From positions 27,217,405-27,281,404 of the forward strand of contig CM044322.1 in assembly GCA_024291935.2 (NCBI GenBank): 64,000 bases of DNA. The letters run 5' to 3'. Position 1 is the stretch's first letter, and each line of letters starts with the position of its first letter. Source of the DNA: Okapia johnstoni. Lineage: Eukaryota; Chordata; Mammalia; Artiodactyla; Giraffidae. Both the position numbers and the translations under genes were made by a program. Below, piece after piece: positions 1 through 11,500 of this stretch. The notes under the pieces are model-generated. The model did no database searches, was not told where the DNA came from, and was given only the letters and a program-made list of their open reading frames with translations.

Positions 1-890
1 ACAGACCAGCCTCAGAAACACCTACTTTCCTGAGAGAGAGACAGCATGGCCTGCAGCCAGCTCACAGCTGCCCAACAGTGAGGCATGTCCCAGCAGGGTG
101 GCCCCTCCTGTGTCTGACCTGGAACCAGGAACAGATGCTTCCTGAAAGTTCTGACCATTTCTGCAGGGGTGTCTGAGGGAGCCACTGCGCCACTCACCTC
201 TGACCTCCTATCTACCCCTTCCTGATGGAATGGTGCTGCAAATCAGATCCTTTAACTGGACAAGCTGTCTTGGACATGACAACCGTATCCATCTGGCACT
301 CATGCTGCAGGCCCGTGTGTCTATGTATGTTTCGTGCATAGGTCCTGGTGGTGTCTTCCATCTTGGCTGTCATATAAGTTAGCACACACACGGTCTGTGC
401 ATATTTGTGCTAAAGATGTCAGCATCCGTGTCTGCACCTGTCCTGTGCCAGCAGCTTTGGGAGCTGCTGTGTGTGTGTGTGGGTGTGAGCACGCGTGTGG
501 GCTGCTGTCCATGTGCCTTTGAGAAGGCATGAATCTGTTGGTTGCTGTGGGTGCTTGTGTGGGCATGTGTGTGAGGCTGTGCCCACACCTGTGGGGCCCC
601 TGTGATCTGTCCTGGCATGCCTTACTGTCTGGGCGGGACTGGGCCTGCTCTCCTACCCCCTAAGGTACCCGGGGTGAGCACAGGAAAACTGGAGGCTGAA
701 GGTGCCCCTGCACCTGTGGTCTCAGCGACCCACTGCTTTCTTCTGTATCTTCCAGCCTCACCTCTAGGTCTCTCTTCCTGGGGTTTTACCACATCTGGTA
801 CTCAATAAGTGATTGATTGGTGAAGGAATGGATGAAAAGGGGGCTCTGAGGGGGTGGTCTGGAGGGGAGGAAGGCGGGCACTCCAAGATG
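1..890. other. Upstream intergenic DNA, no gene seen
   Basis: No open frame here resembles a known protein and no splice-consistent exon chain was found. The stretch 455-600 is rich in TG dinucleotides (degenerate simple repeat). In other mammals this side of SAMD11 is largely noncoding, so absence of a protein gene is expected; a lncRNA cannot be excluded from sequence alone. Confidence 0.5.
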
Positions 891-1290
891 GGAGGGAGCG
901 CCAGCTTTGGACCGGCCGGGCAGCGCCAGCCGGGCGATCAAGGCTGGCAGAGCCTGGGTCGGGGGCATCAGGGTCTGTGGGCCGCCCCCGCGCTCCCTGG
1001 GGACGTCTCGAGTCACCGTCTGCACCGCCGGCCGCGCCGCCTCGCGGGTTATTTATGACCCCCTCTCCCTCCCTGGCGGCGGCGGCGGGCGGCGGTGGCG
1101 GCGGCGGCGGGCGGCAGCAGCAGCGGAGGGCCCCGCGCGGGGGAACCTCGAGAAGCGATGGCGCCGCGGAGGCCGGCGGGCGGGGGCGGGGCCTCCTCGG
1201 GCCAGAGGAGGAGCTGCAGCCGCCGACCCCACCTTCGTTCTCCACGGGGTCGCCAAGCCTGAGGGCCAGGTGGCGGTGATCCCAACGCCG
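890..1290. promoter_or_regulatory. CpG island, orphan, about 3 kb upstream of SAMD11
   Basis: Dense CpG and GC over about 400 bp, including a CGG-rich tract near 1075-1130, contrasts with the CpG-poor flanks. It contains an isolated AT motif, GGTTATTTA at 1047-1055, inside otherwise GC-only sequence. No coding exon of a recognised gene overlaps it; open frames on both strands here are low-complexity and composition driven. It could be an alternative upstream promoter or 5' UTR exon of SAMD11, a lncRNA promoter, or a developmental enhancer. The sequence alone does not decide. Confidence 0.55.
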
Positions 1291-3790
1291 GAATTCTGTC
1301 CCTCTGGCCTGATTTCAGTCTGAGAAGTGCAGAGGAACGTGCGGGCTCAGGCGCCAGACGGACACAAGTGGACAGGCGGGAGGAAGGGAGCAGATCCTTC
1401 TGGGAAGGCTATGACAGCCAGGGTGAGGATACCTGGACCCCGAGGGGAAGGCTGCTCTGAGCCCCCGTGGGCAGAAGGCTCTATTTCCCAACAACAGAGG
1501 GAAATATGTGCGGGTGGGGGTGAACTGCCCTGATCAGTCAAGACCCCGGAGGACCACTGGAAAATGTCTCCTTGGAGTTAAGAGTGGCCCTAGGAGGAGG
1601 GGGGGTCCTGCAGGGAATTTTGGACCCAGTCACGGTGTTTTCAGGAGGGAACCCTGGTCCTCCAACGAAGGCTGGAGCCAGATGGCAGCATGGAGGTTAG
1701 GCTGGGTCCGGTAGGTCAGCCCAACACCTTGCCAGCTGGGCCCCTCCCTGAGAGCCACACTTGGGGTCCCCCATGCCACTCCTAACCACTGTGGGCACAT
1801 GAGTGATGAAAGAGGCCAGGGATGAGTGAAGGGTGGTCCTGGGAGGACCTCTGCTCAGACTCAGAACAGAGGAGAAGCCAGGCCTGACAGCTGCCTGGTA
1901 TCTTCTCAGATCTAGAGATGAGCTTTCAGCCCCCTTTCCCCAGACCACAGTGTGAAGGTCAGGGGTTAAGAGGACTGAGGCTCAGCGGACAGGTGCAGGC
2001 AAACATTAGAAGAGCTGGGCGGAGGCTGTCTTTTGGCAGCTGGGTCAGGGCTGTAGCCAAACAGGCTCATTCCACGTGGCCTCTCCATATTGAGCTATGA
2101 CCACAGATTAACATGATAGCTCTCCATGGGTCTTGGCGCTCAGGTGAGGACAGCCTCCTGCATCCATTAGACATGAAGCATCATATCTGAGAACAAGACA
2201 TAGGCCACAGAGGCTGGGTGTGGGAGGAGCTCCCTAGCTGTCACTCCTGAGGTCAGGTATGTGCGGGAGTCCAGGTTACAAAGAGAGCAATGGGGCTGAG
2301 GGTAGTGAAGTAAGGAGGGTTCATTCGCATTCACACCCATCTTGCCACCCACCCCTTAAACCCCCACAGACAAATACACAAGAAGTAAAGGAGTGGAAGT
2401 TCCCAGACACATTCCTGGTCTGAGCCCAGACCTCACTCCCCAGGTTGGTCTTGGGGCTGGCTGATACCTTAGCTGAGAATGAGGTGAGCAGTGTACATCA
2501 GCACAGGGGTCCCCAACAGTCAGCCACATGCCCAGCTGGTGCTGGTGTCTGGTAGGACGCCCCTGGGGAGTAGGGGTGGAATGTTCCCTCACTCCCAGCC
2601 CACCCTTGCAGAAGGTGCAAGCACTCCTATGATCCAGCTCACTCCCACCCCCACCCACCCCCTGCTCCCCCCCAGAGCCTGGTCAGGAAGATGCTCATAT
2701 GGGTGCCCCACCAGCTGCATCTCAGAGGGGCAGGGGCAGGGGTCTGAGAGCAGAGTTGGGAGCTGAGGCTACTTTCTAGCTTGTCCAAAATGGCACACCC
2801 GAGAAATACAAGGTCTCACCAAGTACTATCGAAGCCTCCAAGTTTCTCAGTTTCTCTTCCTAATTATCCCACCACGGGGCCACCATGCCAAACTGCAGGG
2901 AGGTATGGGTTGATCCCAGGGGACAACCCCCCTCATTCCAGGGCTAGACCAAGGCTGGAAGAAGAGGTGAACATGGATGCAGAGGTCCCTCGTCCTCAGA
3001 CTTGCACGTGGCAGGTAACAGAAACATGCTCAAGTGCACAGTCCCACATTCAGCTGCCTCTCCTCCTCCCCACACACCCCACCCTCCACCCAGATTGCCT
3101 CTAGCCCCACTTCCTTGCCCCACCCCATACTGTTTGTTGTGGAGGCAGACAGCCTGGATTTGAAACAACTGTGTGACACCAGGACAGTTACTTGGCCCTT
3201 TTGTATCTCGCCCTTCCTCATCTGTAAAATAAAGACTTTTTGCGTGTTAAAAAAAAAACAAAAAAACCCTCGGATGATCAAGTGAACTAAGGCGTGTGAA
3301 GTGCATGGTAAGGAGGGCAGTTATTGATAGAATTATCGTTGTTATTCACAGACCACAAACCTTCCCCAACACATTTACCGCGACCACACACCACAAACCC
3401 ATAGCGCACACCCTGTAGACGCCGAGGAGACCACTCACGCCCTCCGCACTGATTCCTACCACCTACCCAGAGCTGCTAGCTCACACGCACCCGCCAGGAA
3501 AGCGGCAATTCCGATCCCGGATACGCTCTTTCGCAAGGAGCCAGCCCTCGCCCCACGTGGACTCCGGGACTCTGACTGGGGCGCCCAAACAGTGACTCCC
3601 TCAGCAATGTCGCCGGCTGTGCGCGCCGCGACTCGCTGGCATCCGTCCCCCGCACCACCACCTCCCACCCGCCCCTGCACCTCCCGCCCCACACCCCCAC
3701 AGACCGGTCTCCTCTCCTCCCAAACAAGAACGCCCACCCGGGAATAAGGCAGGAGGTGCAGCCAGGTCCCGTCGCCTGAGTCTGAGCCCA
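1290..3790. other. Intergenic DNA upstream of SAMD11
   Basis: No recognisable gene. The only feature I can name is a MIR-like SINE relic at 3130-3350, listed separately. The open frames in this interval are short, lack homology that I recognise, and lie on both strands without a shared splice logic. Confidence 0.5.
3125..3350 (+). repeat. MIR SINE relic
   Basis: The segment has the MIR core order: a 'cagacagcctggatttgaa' type start, then ctgtgtgac, then gttacttggcc, then cctcatctgtaaaataaag, followed by an A-rich run at about 3250-3268 and a 3' part resembling the 'gtgaagtgcatggta' end of MIR. It is diverged, as expected for an ancient mammalian SINE. It is oriented on the plus strand. Confidence 0.7.
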
Positions 3791-5560
3791 GTCGACCGTC
3801 ACGCACCCCCTACTGGAGCCCGTGCCGCCCGCCCGCCGCGCCAGGGCCGTTTAAATGGGCCAAGTTGTGGCGGCGGCTGCGGCGCGAGTCTCCCAAGTCC
3901 CCGCCGGGCGGGCGCGCGCTGGAGTACGCGGGTGCGCGGCTGGGACGGTGGGGCGGGGCGGGGGCCTGGGACCCTCGGGCGGGGCGGGGCACGCGGCCGG
4001 AGGCTGCACAACTCCTCACTGCCCGGCTCGGCCCCGCGGGCGCAGCAGCGAGCCGGGCGCCGGGCCGCCCCAGGGGGCGCGGGCGCAGGTGGCCCAGCGC
4101 CCGGTGGAGCCCCAAGGCCCTGGAGCTGCGGCGCTGGGCAGGTCGATCGAGGATCGATAGAGCTCCGGCAGCACCATGTCTCTGGCGGCAGAGGCCCTGC
4201 TAGCCGGACGGGCAGCGGTCCGAGGTGGCTCGGCTGGGGCGCAGTAGCGGGGAGGGCGGGTGTGCAGCCAGGAGGCTCCTGAGCCCCGGCCCTCGAGACC
4301 CAACTCCAGCCCGGGCCGGAACAAGTTGCGCCGGCGACGGAGGGCCAGGCTGCCGGAACACAGGCCCACCATGCCGGCGGTCAAGAAGGAGCTACCCGGC
4401 CGCGAAGACCTCGCTCTGGCCCTGGCCACCTTCCACCCGACCCTGGCAGCGTTGCCACTGCCGCCGCTGCCTGGCTACCTGGCGCCACTGCCCGCCGCGG
4501 CCGCCCTGCCCCCGGCCGCCTCGCTACCAGCCGCGACAGCGGGCTACGAGGCGCTGTTGGCCCCGCCGCTCCGTGCCCCTCGCGCCTACCTGAGCTTGCA
4601 TGAGGCCGCCCCGCACCTCCACCTGCCCAGAGACCCTCTGGCCCTCGAGCGCTTTTCGGCCACTGCGGCCGCGGCACCGGATTTCCAGCCGCTGCTGGAC
4701 AACGGCGAGCCCTGCATCGAGGTGGAGTGCGGCGCCAACCGCGCGCTGCTCTACGTGCGCAAACTCTGCCAGGGCAGCAAGGGTCCGTCCATCCGCCACC
4801 GCGGCGAGTGGCTCACACCCAACGAGTTCCAGTTCGTCAGCGGCCGCGAGACGGCCAAGGACTGGAAACGCAGCATCCGCCACAAAGGTGCGGCCGCCGA
4901 GGGGGCGCGGACCGCTTCGGTCCCTCCCCTCCGCTCCCTGAGGACCCGTGGGTCCGGATCCCCCTCGTTCTGCCACCTGGGAGACTCCAGTTCTGCCTAG
5001 AGAGGGCGCTGCGACTCTGGGGCCGCCGCAGGGACACCCCCTTCCCCCAAGCACGGTCGCCTTGTTGGACCCGGGCTGAGCACCCTCGGCCTCCGTGCTC
5101 CCCCCAGCGCTGGCCGCACGAGCCGGCGGCTCTTTCTGCCCGGAAGGTCTTTGCGGGATTCCTGGGCCTTCAGGCTCCGGGGAAGTTTACGGGAACTCGG
5201 GAGAGAGGGCGGGAGGCCAACTCGGCAGGATACTCCCCTCCGGAGTCGAGGAGCCACGGGTTCTGGCGGGAGTGGAGGGACACAAGTGAGGCCGGGTGCG
5301 GACGCGCGCTGGTAGAGAGAAAGGCAAGGTGCATGGGTGGCGCAGGCAGGTGGGGGCTGCGGGGGCGCGCGTCGGGGCGGGAGCGCGCGTGGAGCAGAGT
5401 GGCGGCGGGGCTGGGAGCAGTCTCTAGGGCTCCCGCAGGAGTCTGGCTCCAAGGCCGCGACGTGTGGGCGCCAGAGCGGGCATGCGGAGGGAGAGGGGGT
5501 GAGCGCCAGGCGGGGGGTGGGGGATAGTTAGAAAGTTAGGGACTCAATCACTCTCGTCGA
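3790..5560 (+). promoter_or_regulatory. SAMD11: SAMD11 CpG-island promoter and first coding exon
   Basis: A strong CpG island runs from about 3790 through the first coding exon and into intron 1. No convincing TATA box was found, in keeping with a CpG-island promoter with dispersed starts. A CTCF-like core with one mismatch from the usual consensus lies at about 4068-4081. The start codon at 4371 has a good context (ACC before ATG). The transcription start cannot be fixed from sequence. Confidence 0.65.
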
Positions 5561-8500
5561 CTCTGGGGCTCGTGGCTCCGCGGGGTCAAGCGCAGTCCCG
5601 GGTCCTTACCGCGCCGCTCACCTGCGCCGGACCCGACCTCCACGGTCCAGCTCCGGATTCCCGCGGACCTGCTTGGAGAGGGTGGAGCGCTGGAGGAGGG
5701 GCGCGCGGAGGCGGGGGAGGAGGGGGGAGAGACCGCCCTGCGTCAGGGGAGGGCGCTCGCCGGATCTTGAATTCCGAGCTCTGCAGATCCCCGCGACGTC
5801 TGCGAGGGTGGGGTGGGCGGCGAGGCCGAGTGTGGGTTCAGAAGTTGGACCGAGACGGGTGTTCATACTCGTGGCGGGAGGGAACCCGGCCTTACCCCTG
5901 GCAGCGCCCCGGAAGCATGCCCGCGTGCCCGGCCCCACCTGTGCCCGGCCCCGCTCCCTTACCGGTCCTGCCTCGGCTCTCCTCGCAGGGAAAAGTCTGA
6001 AGACGCTTATGTCCAAGGGGATCCTGCAGGTGCATCCTCCGATCTGCGACTGTCCCGGCTGTCGAATATCCTCCCCGGTGGTGAGATGTGGGAGAAAACC
6101 TGGGGCTTCAGGGTCTTGTTTCTCCGCTGCAGAGCTTGGCCTGTGTTTTCTAGGATCAGTCCTAATCTCAGCCCTGCCAGTGGGCAGGAGGGAGCCCTCA
6201 GGGGCAAATAGAGGAGAGGGCTTTGGTGGGTATGGTGGGGCATCAGACCCCATCCCCCTTGATTCAGGGCAGGGTCCTGCCTATCCTGAAGCCTCTCTTT
6301 GGGAGCCCGGGAGCTGCTTCTCCTGAGGTCCTGGGGACAGCCCGTGGTGTGAAGGCCTCCTCCCTGAACAGTGTCATCTGATCGGGGCCTGGGGACTTTG
6401 CCTTGTTACAGGTGTGTGTGTGGGGTGTGGGGGGAGCGCAGTTTCACCATGTCAGCTGGCCCAGCCTGGGAGAGGAGCTGGTCCTAAGGGGACACTTGTT
6501 ATAGGATGTGACAGTGTTGGCCAGCCTGGATGGACATTCTGGGGTGGCCACAGGCTTGGATGTGAGTGACCTCCATGTCTGGATGCCTCGGGCTGGAACC
6601 CTGTGGGACAAGGCCAGGGATGTCCAGGAGTGTCTGAGGATACAGCCTGGTCTGGGGCACAGTAGGTGCAGTGTGGGCCTTGGTGTCAAGAGAACTGCAG
6701 CTGGAAGCTGGTGTGGGGCCTCCAACCCAGTGTAGAAGTCTGTTGAGCCCTTATTAGCCTGGGTGGGGTGGGGTGGGCAGGAGAGCTGGGGCCTGTGCCT
6801 GCCTGGAAGCACTGCCTTCCCCCTCGCGTGTCCTCCAGGCAGCAGTGGCTGGAGGCTCCATCTGAAAATCTTGTCTTGAGAGGGACAGTCTAAGCTCCTG
6901 GGGGAGAGCCCATGAGGACCACGGCTCCTGGCACCACTCAGCAGCCCCCTCTGCCAGGAAGGCCTGAAAGGACCCTGCAGGCGGCCTTCAGCTTGTTTAC
7001 TTTGGACTGGTGGTAGGGCGGGGGCGGGGAGGTCTTGGATTCCTGGTGGGCCTTGGGGGTGGGCAATCCAGAAAGCCACAGACAAACCTGTAAAGACACA
7101 TAGGCTGGGCAGGGGAAGGGGACACAGCTGAGCTTCCCCACTTGCCCACCCCACACACTGTCTGGCTTGAGCTCATTGTACTCACAGGCAAGCCTACATG
7201 CAGAGCCCCCCAGACAGAGCATGTGCACAGACAGCCTACCTTTGCCCAAAGCCACCACACCTGCCTGGGGCAGAAAGCTGAACTCCCCTTCACTTCTCGA
7301 GCAGCTGGTGCCAGAGAGGACACCCTCCAGGCTGGTCTGGGGCCTCTGCTGGCGGGAGGAGCCCTGTCTCTCCCACCATCCCCTTCTGAAGGTCTCCCAC
7401 AGGAGGGGGTGGGCAGGTGGCCTGAGCCCAGCATCAGTCCCCTCTAAGACATTTCTTGATGGGAAGGCCAGGTTGGGCCCATAGCCCAGAGCTGCCTACC
7501 TGTCGGGCTCCCAGGTCCCTGCCCTGCATGAGGGACGGCTCAGACCTGGGCCTGCCTCTCCAGAGCCTGGTTGCTCCCAGGCCATCCCTGTGCCTCTCCC
7601 TTAGGAAGGCTGCATGGACCCCCTTGTCTTTCCAGCCCCTACCTTTTTCACACAGGCTGTTTCCCACTACTGCCCATGGCCAGGTCCACAGATATGTGCA
7701 CACTTCTAAGTCTCAGAATATGAGTATGCTCACAGCACAGGCGGCATGCTGCTGCCTCCATGCCCCACCCTTGCTGTCTGAGGAGCCAGTGCTTGGCTGG
7801 GACAGGGGTTTAGCACCCAATTCTTAAATCTGTGTGCTGAGCAGGGGTCAGCAGCTGAGGGCTCAGGTGTGTGTGGTAGGCAGATGTGTCCATGTCCTTG
7901 GCTCAGGTCAGGACTGCTCCTCCTGGTTCCTCTTCCTCAACTCCCCACTACCAGAGCCATTCCAGGCCACTGTAGCTGGTATGGCCTCACCCAAGTGGCA
8001 GCCTTACTGCTCTGTTTCCCTCTCCTCATCCTTGTCCCACAGATGAGAAGTAAAGGGAAGTGCACTGAAAACTTTTTCTTCAGAGAATAGTTTAGTTGAA
8101 GTGCAAAGGCAGGAGAGGAGGTCCTCGTACTTGGCCTACAGCAGGCTAGAAAAGGGCAGAGCTTGAGGGGCTTTGCAGCCAAGCACACTCCAGACAGGCC
8201 AGAGCTGTTGAAAACCCTGCCCCCCAGAGCCTGGCCGGAAGAGGTATGGGGCCCAGTCGGTCACCCGCTGCGCTTCCCTGCCTCACTGAAACTCCACTGT
8301 CACTGGTATAGCTTGGAGCCAAGGCCAGGGTCTTAGAAGCATGGGGGGGCCCCCCATTTTGTCTCGCAGGCCTACCCCCAACTTCACTGCTCCCTCCACC
8401 CCACCTTCCCCAGTGCTGCCCAGTCTCTCACTGGGTGTGTGTTGAAGAGAGGACCGTGGCACACCTCCTGAGTGGATTTATGAGGGCAGATGTGGCAGAC

Positions 8501-11500
8501 TGTGGCTCCCCAACTGGTGTCAGGGGCACTGCCCAAATCTGGGACTGGGGTGGGCCATATGTGTGGAGGTGAGGCTCGTCTGGATCTGAAGAGAACCTCT
8601 CCTCTGGAGGATAGGGCTGTGGCGGCTGCACACAGCTGCCCTTCAGATCCAGGGGGACACTGTGTGGGGAGAGGTGAACCCCCTGGATACCTTCCTCCTC
8701 AAGCTCCTGCGTATGATGGGGACACATTGTCCTGGCAACAGGAGGGAAGAGTCCTAGAAGGCCTCAGTCACTGAAAAGATGAGAGAGAATTAGATAATCC
8801 CAAGGTCCCTGCCACCATCCTGAACCAGTAGTTATTAAATAAGAAAAAGCCTCCAGCCCACCAGAAAACGGGAGCTCTTCTTCCCTGGGGTGGCGGGACC
8901 TGCAGACACCAGTGGGTGCCATGCTATGCAGGGCCCTGTGCAAGAGCTGCCAGCATGTGTGCAGGCTCTGGGCCCTTCTGTGGAGGCTCTGCTCCCTGCT
9001 CACACTGGGAGCAGGGAAAAGGTGCACCTCGTAATTCCTGACCAAGGGGATGGGTCCCCCCAGGGCACATAGAACAAAGGGCCTTGGCTGCCAGATGACC
9101 TGTGAGCCAAAGATCTGCAATTTACAAGGAGTCAGCCCCAGACTCCAGGCTTCAGACACCCCTGAGATGGGCTTCATTTGGCACTAAGCATCAAAAGCAG
9201 GCTTGGCATGGGTAGGGGTTCACACAGAGTCTGAGTAGGATTGCCAGGTAGACATGCATGCAGAGGTAACTGCATGGGGTCAGGACACACAGCGTCCTGA
9301 GGGTGCTCGCAGCCCTTTACGGGCTGGGAATGCCGGGTTGGTCCCCAGCAGGCGTCCACACACAGGCTGAGCACCTGTGAAGGGGCTGGGCCGAGTGTGG
9401 AGTCTGGACAGGGCAGTGCCCATATGCTTACTCCTGAGCCCCCACCAGGGTGGAGTGGAAGGCAGTCTCTGGACGGGTTTATGAAGGAAGCCTTGCCTCC
9501 TTGCTCTTGTCTTGGCCTCTGGCCAGTTGTGAGTGTCCTAGAGGGCTGGAGGCCCCTCTGCTGTAGGTGGGGGCGCCCAGGAGGCTGAGCAACATGGTTT
9601 GGCCTAACCTTCCTTTCCTCCCTCCCTGTCCAGAACCGGGGGCGGCTGGCAGACAAGAGGACAGTTGCCCTGCCCCCTGCCCGGATCCTGAAGAAGGAGC
9701 TGACCCCCAGCTTTTCAGCCAGTGATGGCGACAGTGATGGGAGTGGTCCAGCCTGTGGGCAGCGGCTGGGCTTGAAGCAGGAGAACGAGCCGCATGTCCA
9801 TATCATGAAGAGAAGGTGCTTCATGGACCAGGAGGGGAGGGCACGTGGGCTCTGGCGGGGGTGGGGTATCCAGGCAGCTGAAGACCAGGTCAGACCTAGA
9901 GGTGGAGAGCCTTTGCCCTGAGGACAGGGCCCCAGCTTAGCTTCTATCGTCTCCATGGACGCTGACAGCTGCCGCAGGTGAAACAATGCCTGGACTCCCA
10001 GGGACATGCCTCGGGACCACTGTGAACCTGCCTTGCCCCGACCTGGGTTCCGAATGCCAGGCCAGGACTCAGTAGGATCATTGAGGAGCAGGCACCACCA
10101 ATAGTCATGACCAGAGCAGACCAAGGAGGGTCCATGTGGCCTGTGTGGGGAAGGGCCAAGGAGGGGCGGAGCCACTGGGTTGAGGAAGGAGAAAGTACCT
10201 CGGAGGAGAGTCTCATGCCACCACAGCCAGGCAGGGAGGAGGGAGCTGCGTGGATCCTCATGGGAGCACCCCTGACACACTCACTCACTCTGTTTGGAGT
10301 GGCCACTCCCTTGACTCCTTACTATCTCCCCCAGGCTTGGGGCCACCATTCCTGACCTCCCCCTTTCTCCCCTCCCTCCTGGCAGAAGCCTCTCCCTCTG
10401 CCCACTCACCTCTTTTTCCATCCATCCATCCACCTGTCCATCCATTGTCGTCTGTCCAGCATGTCATATGTATCCCCAGAATTTCCAGGCCTTTTTCCTG
10501 CTCAGTCTTTTAACATATTCTAATTTCTCCTACCCTAACCCTCTTGGACACCAGAGAGCCCCCCTCCCAGCCCCCACTCCCACCTGTGCTGACGGAAAGC
10601 ACCGCGTGGGTCTGCCACCACCCTCCCTCAGCCCATGGGTCTTCTCAGGGACACTGCTGTGGGTGGGAGGGTGGGCACAGCACAGAGCTATTTCCTTGCT
10701 TGACCCCTCCTACCTCTGCTGTGTGACTGTCACTTTCAGGAGGTGGCTTGGCAGTGGCTGGGACCCAGGGGCCACCACCGAAGCCACTGGTGGTGGCCAT
10801 GGGGTTCATTCCTTGACCTGGTTCCCAGCACTCCTGGAGGAGCTCTAAAAACTAGGAATTTGGGTTCAGTCACACAAGTGGCATATGCAAAGGAAGTCAC
10901 GGCCCCCACCCCTAGCACAAGTTGGGGCTCTGCTGGCTCTACCTCAACGAGAGGCAGAGACGTGGGACCTCAGTTCTGTCCTTCCCAATTCCTTGTCTGG
11001 CGAGCCCTGGAGCAGGCACCTTCCCTGTGGGTCTGTCCTGGCGGCAGCCGCCAACGTATTGAGCTGGTACCAGATGATGCTAGAGGCGGTTCTGAGCCAG
11101 CCCAGTTCCCTTGAGGCTGGCACTCCAGGGAAGACACAGGGCATGCCACATACATGTTCTGCTGTCCACATGCTGAGTCCTGGAGGCCACACTGACCCTC
11201 TGCTTCTCTCCTTGCAGAGTCCATACCCACTGGGATGTGAACATCTCTTTCCGAGAGACGTCCTGCAGGTAGGGCCGGTCCTGGGCCAGGCTTCCCTTAC
11301 ATGTTGTGCATGGGCAGCGCAGATCCTTGTGGCCCCATGTCCTCTGGTTCTGACTCTAAATCCCTCCAGCCTCCCTCCCCTCCTCCTCTCCTTGGTCCAT
11401 GGTCTATTGTTGACTTGTGCCTAAACTGTGACAGCAGCACAGATATGGGTTCTGGGCCCAGCCCTGAAGCCAGAGTGTGCTCCCCCTCTCACATTTGAGC

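Noticed and set aside
1675..1700. CTCF-like word AGATGGCAG
   Set aside because: Only the right half of the core matches; the left half is absent.
4727..5527. A 266-codon plus-strand open frame overlapping SAMD11 exon 1 in another frame
   Set aside because: Arg/Gly/Pro-rich shadow of the CpG island; the conserved SAND-coding frame is the real one.
9174..10280. A 368-codon open frame on the minus strand across SAMD11 exon 3
   Set aside because: It is antisense to a real exon, Pro/Ser/Leu rich from GC composition, has no domain that I recognise, and its codon pattern is explained by the low stop density of GC-rich DNA.
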